Shown piece by piece: positions 63,013 to 64,000 of a stretch of 64,000 nt of DNA (positions are counted from its first letter, which is position 1; each line of letters starts with the position of its first letter). The position numbers and the translations under genes are program-made. The notes under the pieces are model-generated. The model was not told where the DNA came from. It worked only from the letters and a program-made list of their open reading frames with translations, and made no database searches. Location of the stretch: positions 62,001 through 126,000 of the forward strand of contig NZ_AUFW01000012.1 in assembly GCF_000426705.1 (NCBI RefSeq). Direction: 5' to 3'. This stretch comes from Spirochaeta cellobiosiphila DSM 17781. Lineage in GTDB: Bacteria; Spirochaetota; Spirochaetia; DSM-17781.

Positions 63013-63059
63013 TTACCCCCTAAATACCCCCCAGGGGGGTATGTTTTTACCCCCTAAAT
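63013..63059. repeat. GC-rich repeat cluster upstream of the membrane protein gene
   Basis: TTACCCCCTAAAT occurs at 63013-63025 and 63047-63059 (34 bp apart). Between them is a palindrome ATACCCCCC-A-GGGGGGTAT at 63024-63042. In an AT-rich region these C and G runs stand out. They may be binding sites for the LuxR protein encoded just upstream, or an RNA hairpin ending its transcript. Confidence 0.6.
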
Positions 63060-63121
63060 GTCATTTTTTAATTGCTCATATACCGGTAGCTTTATGTCAT
63101 ATCATAAAGGAGGTTAGTCAG

Positions 63122-63565
63122 ATGGGACTAATTGGTGGAATAGTTTTAATAGTATTGGGAGGTTTATGCCTTCCTAGTTTGGTGGCTCAGAAAAGCCCAA
63201 AAGCAAAGGAGTTTTTAGATAAGATTACTCCATTTCAAGGAACTCTGGGACTTGTTGTTTTCGTATGGGGATTATGGGGCATTATATCTTCCATTCTTTC
63301 TTTAGGAATTATAGGCACTTGGCCAGTGCAATGGGTGAGTTCTCTAGTTGCAAACATTATTAATTTTGCAGGTGGTCTAATATTGGGCTTTGGAATGATT
63401 CAAAAGCTTATGTTGTCTAAACTTCCAGAAGAAGCTCAAGCAAAAGCTGTAATCTTAAGAGACAAACTTGTTGGCTTTCAAACAAAAATTGGAATCGTGG
63501 CTTTAATCTTTGGTGTTTGGGTAATTCTATATAGTGTGTTACTTCGAGGAATAATCCAATTATAA
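63122..63565 (+). CDS. four-helix membrane protein
   Basis: The 147-residue protein has about four hydrophobic segments (about 2-20, 40-60, 70-95 and 120-145) in two similar halves (PFQGTLGLVVFVWGLWGI and GFQTKIGIVALIFGVWVI). It lacks obvious charged catalytic residues in the helices. Its function is unknown. The start ATG 63122 has AAAGGAGG (63107-63114) 7 nt before it. An earlier in-frame start at 62975 is rejected because it lies in the LuxR gene and lacks a ribosome site. It is followed by a lipoprotein gene by 27 bp. Confidence 0.75.
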   Translation: MGLIGGIVLIVLGGLCLPSLVAQKSPKAKEFLDKITPFQGTLGLVVFVWGLWGIISSILSLGIIGTWPVQWVSSLVANIINFAGGLILGFGMIQKLMLSKLPEEAQAKAVILRDKLVGFQTKIGIVALIFGVWVILYSVLLRGIIQL

Positions 63566-63592
63566 AAACATCGGAATAAAGGAATAGATAAA

Positions 63593-64000
63593 ATGAGAAA
63601 TAAAATTGTAATTAGTATATTAACGATCACAACTTTTTTGGCAGTTGGTTGTTCAACAAGTGGATTAACTAGTTCTATTACGAAAGGAGTTGGTCCCTTA
63701 ACTGTACATGCTCCCTATGCTAATATGACCAACTTTTATGGGTATGTTGCTTCTGATGTGAAAGCGGATGGAGAATATAAAGGTAAGGACTCTTACTATC
63801 TTTATTTTTGGGTACCTGCCGTAATAGATGAGGTTGGTGTTGCTATGTATTCCCCTGCTGATCAAGTTCCTAGTGAAGGAGATTATAAATCAGCTATATT
63901 TGATAGTGCGTATGAAAAAGATTCTGAAGCCTTCTTTGATACTTTTATTGCTTTAGAAAAAATGGATATTTTTGATCCAGAAAAAATTAAAGATGGAGGA
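63593..64000 (+). CDS. LipL32-like lipoprotein (cut off by the window edge)
   Basis: The first 136 residues show a signal peptide with lipobox LAVGC (Cys about residue 20). The next region resembles Leptospira LipL32: APYANMTNFYGYV, then KDSYYLYFWVPAVIDEVGVAMYSP, and later EAFFDTFIALEKMDIFDPEKI. In LipL32, the corresponding segments include a YYGYV and a YYLYVWIPAVIAEMGVRM pattern. LipL32 is the major surface lipoprotein of pathogenic Leptospira and binds Ca2+. Related proteins occur in some marine bacteria. The gene follows the membrane protein gene on the same strand. The C-terminus is missing from the window. Confidence 0.8.
   Translation, partial: MRNKIVISILTITTFLAVGCSTSGLTSSITKGVGPLTVHAPYANMTNFYGYVASDVKADGEYKGKDSYYLYFWVPAVIDEVGVAMYSPADQVPSEGDYKSAIFDSAYEKDSEAFFDTFIALEKMDIFDPEKIKDGG

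Noticed and set aside
62975-63121. Longer version of the four-helix membrane protein starting at 62975
   Set aside because: The extension overlaps the LuxR gene and crosses the GC repeats, and AAAGGAGG is placed for the ATG at 63122.
1-64000. CRISPR arrays, insertion sequences, prophage and tRNA or rRNA genes
   Set aside because: No regularly spaced repeats, transposase or phage-like proteins, or cloverleaf sequences were seen on reading both strands. A tRNAscan or Rfam run would be decisive.

Overview
The window is AT-rich, gene-dense DNA from what looks like a free-living anaerobic spirochaete. The inference rests on many lipoproteins with short lipoboxes, two methyl-accepting chemotaxis proteins, an electron-bifurcating type [FeFe] hydrogenase operon, D-lactate dehydrogenase and malic enzyme, and a homologue of the Leptospira lipoprotein LipL32 at the right edge. 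No rRNA, tRNA, insertion sequence, prophage or CRISPR array was seen.

Layout. 1-9.1 kb: thioredoxin, a lamin-tail-like lipoprotein, a membrane chemoreceptor, PtsP, a VWA protein, a two-repeat secreted protein and an amino-acid-type solute-binding lipoprotein. 9.1-18.9 kb: RNase D-like exonuclease, small lipoproteins, homoserine dehydrogenase, a LysM lipoprotein divergent from a FecR protein across a perfect palindrome, a MalK/UgpC-type ATPase, a solute-binding lipoprotein and a radical SAM protein. 18.9-29.4 kb: aminotransferase, response regulator, PgeF, HflX, a 54-residue cysteine protein, malic enzyme, YchF, CorA behind a long structured leader, and D-lactate dehydrogenase. 29.5-34.9 kb: a barrel-like protein, a YciO-type protein, TPR genes, a HAD phosphatase, an XRE-cupin regulator and an acyl-ACP thioesterase. 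34.9-41 kb: a regulator joining an XRE helix-turn-helix to a CarH-like B12 photosensor domain, divergent from an RND efflux operon that ends with an alkyltransferase-like gene. 41-54.8 kb: housekeeping and repair genes, a possible structured RNA, a large cyclic-nucleotide-domain protein, a PHP/DRTGG pair, Ogt, an Aat-like protein, an ABC-F ATPase, a second chemoreceptor and a flavodoxin-like gene. 54.8-61.5 kb: hydrogenase structural genes with CBS-ATPase, DRTGG and ATPase partners. 61.5-64 kb: a membrane-anchored LuxR regulator, a GC-rich repeat cluster, a four-helix membrane protein and the LipL32-like gene.

The most striking cross-cutting signal is promoter geometry. About a dozen genes on both strands have a sigma70-like promoter (-35, 17-18 bp, -10) whose -10 hexamer ends 6-8 nt before the start codon, with no Shine-Dalgarno. 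Transcription would then begin at or next to the start codon, giving leaderless mRNAs. This geometry also corrects several starts. Genes in operons carry ordinary Shine-Dalgarno sequences, so two initiation modes appear to coexist. The other leading observations are the XRE-CarH-type fusion, the LipL32-like lipoprotein, the structured corA leader, and a flavodoxin gene that seems to start at AUA.
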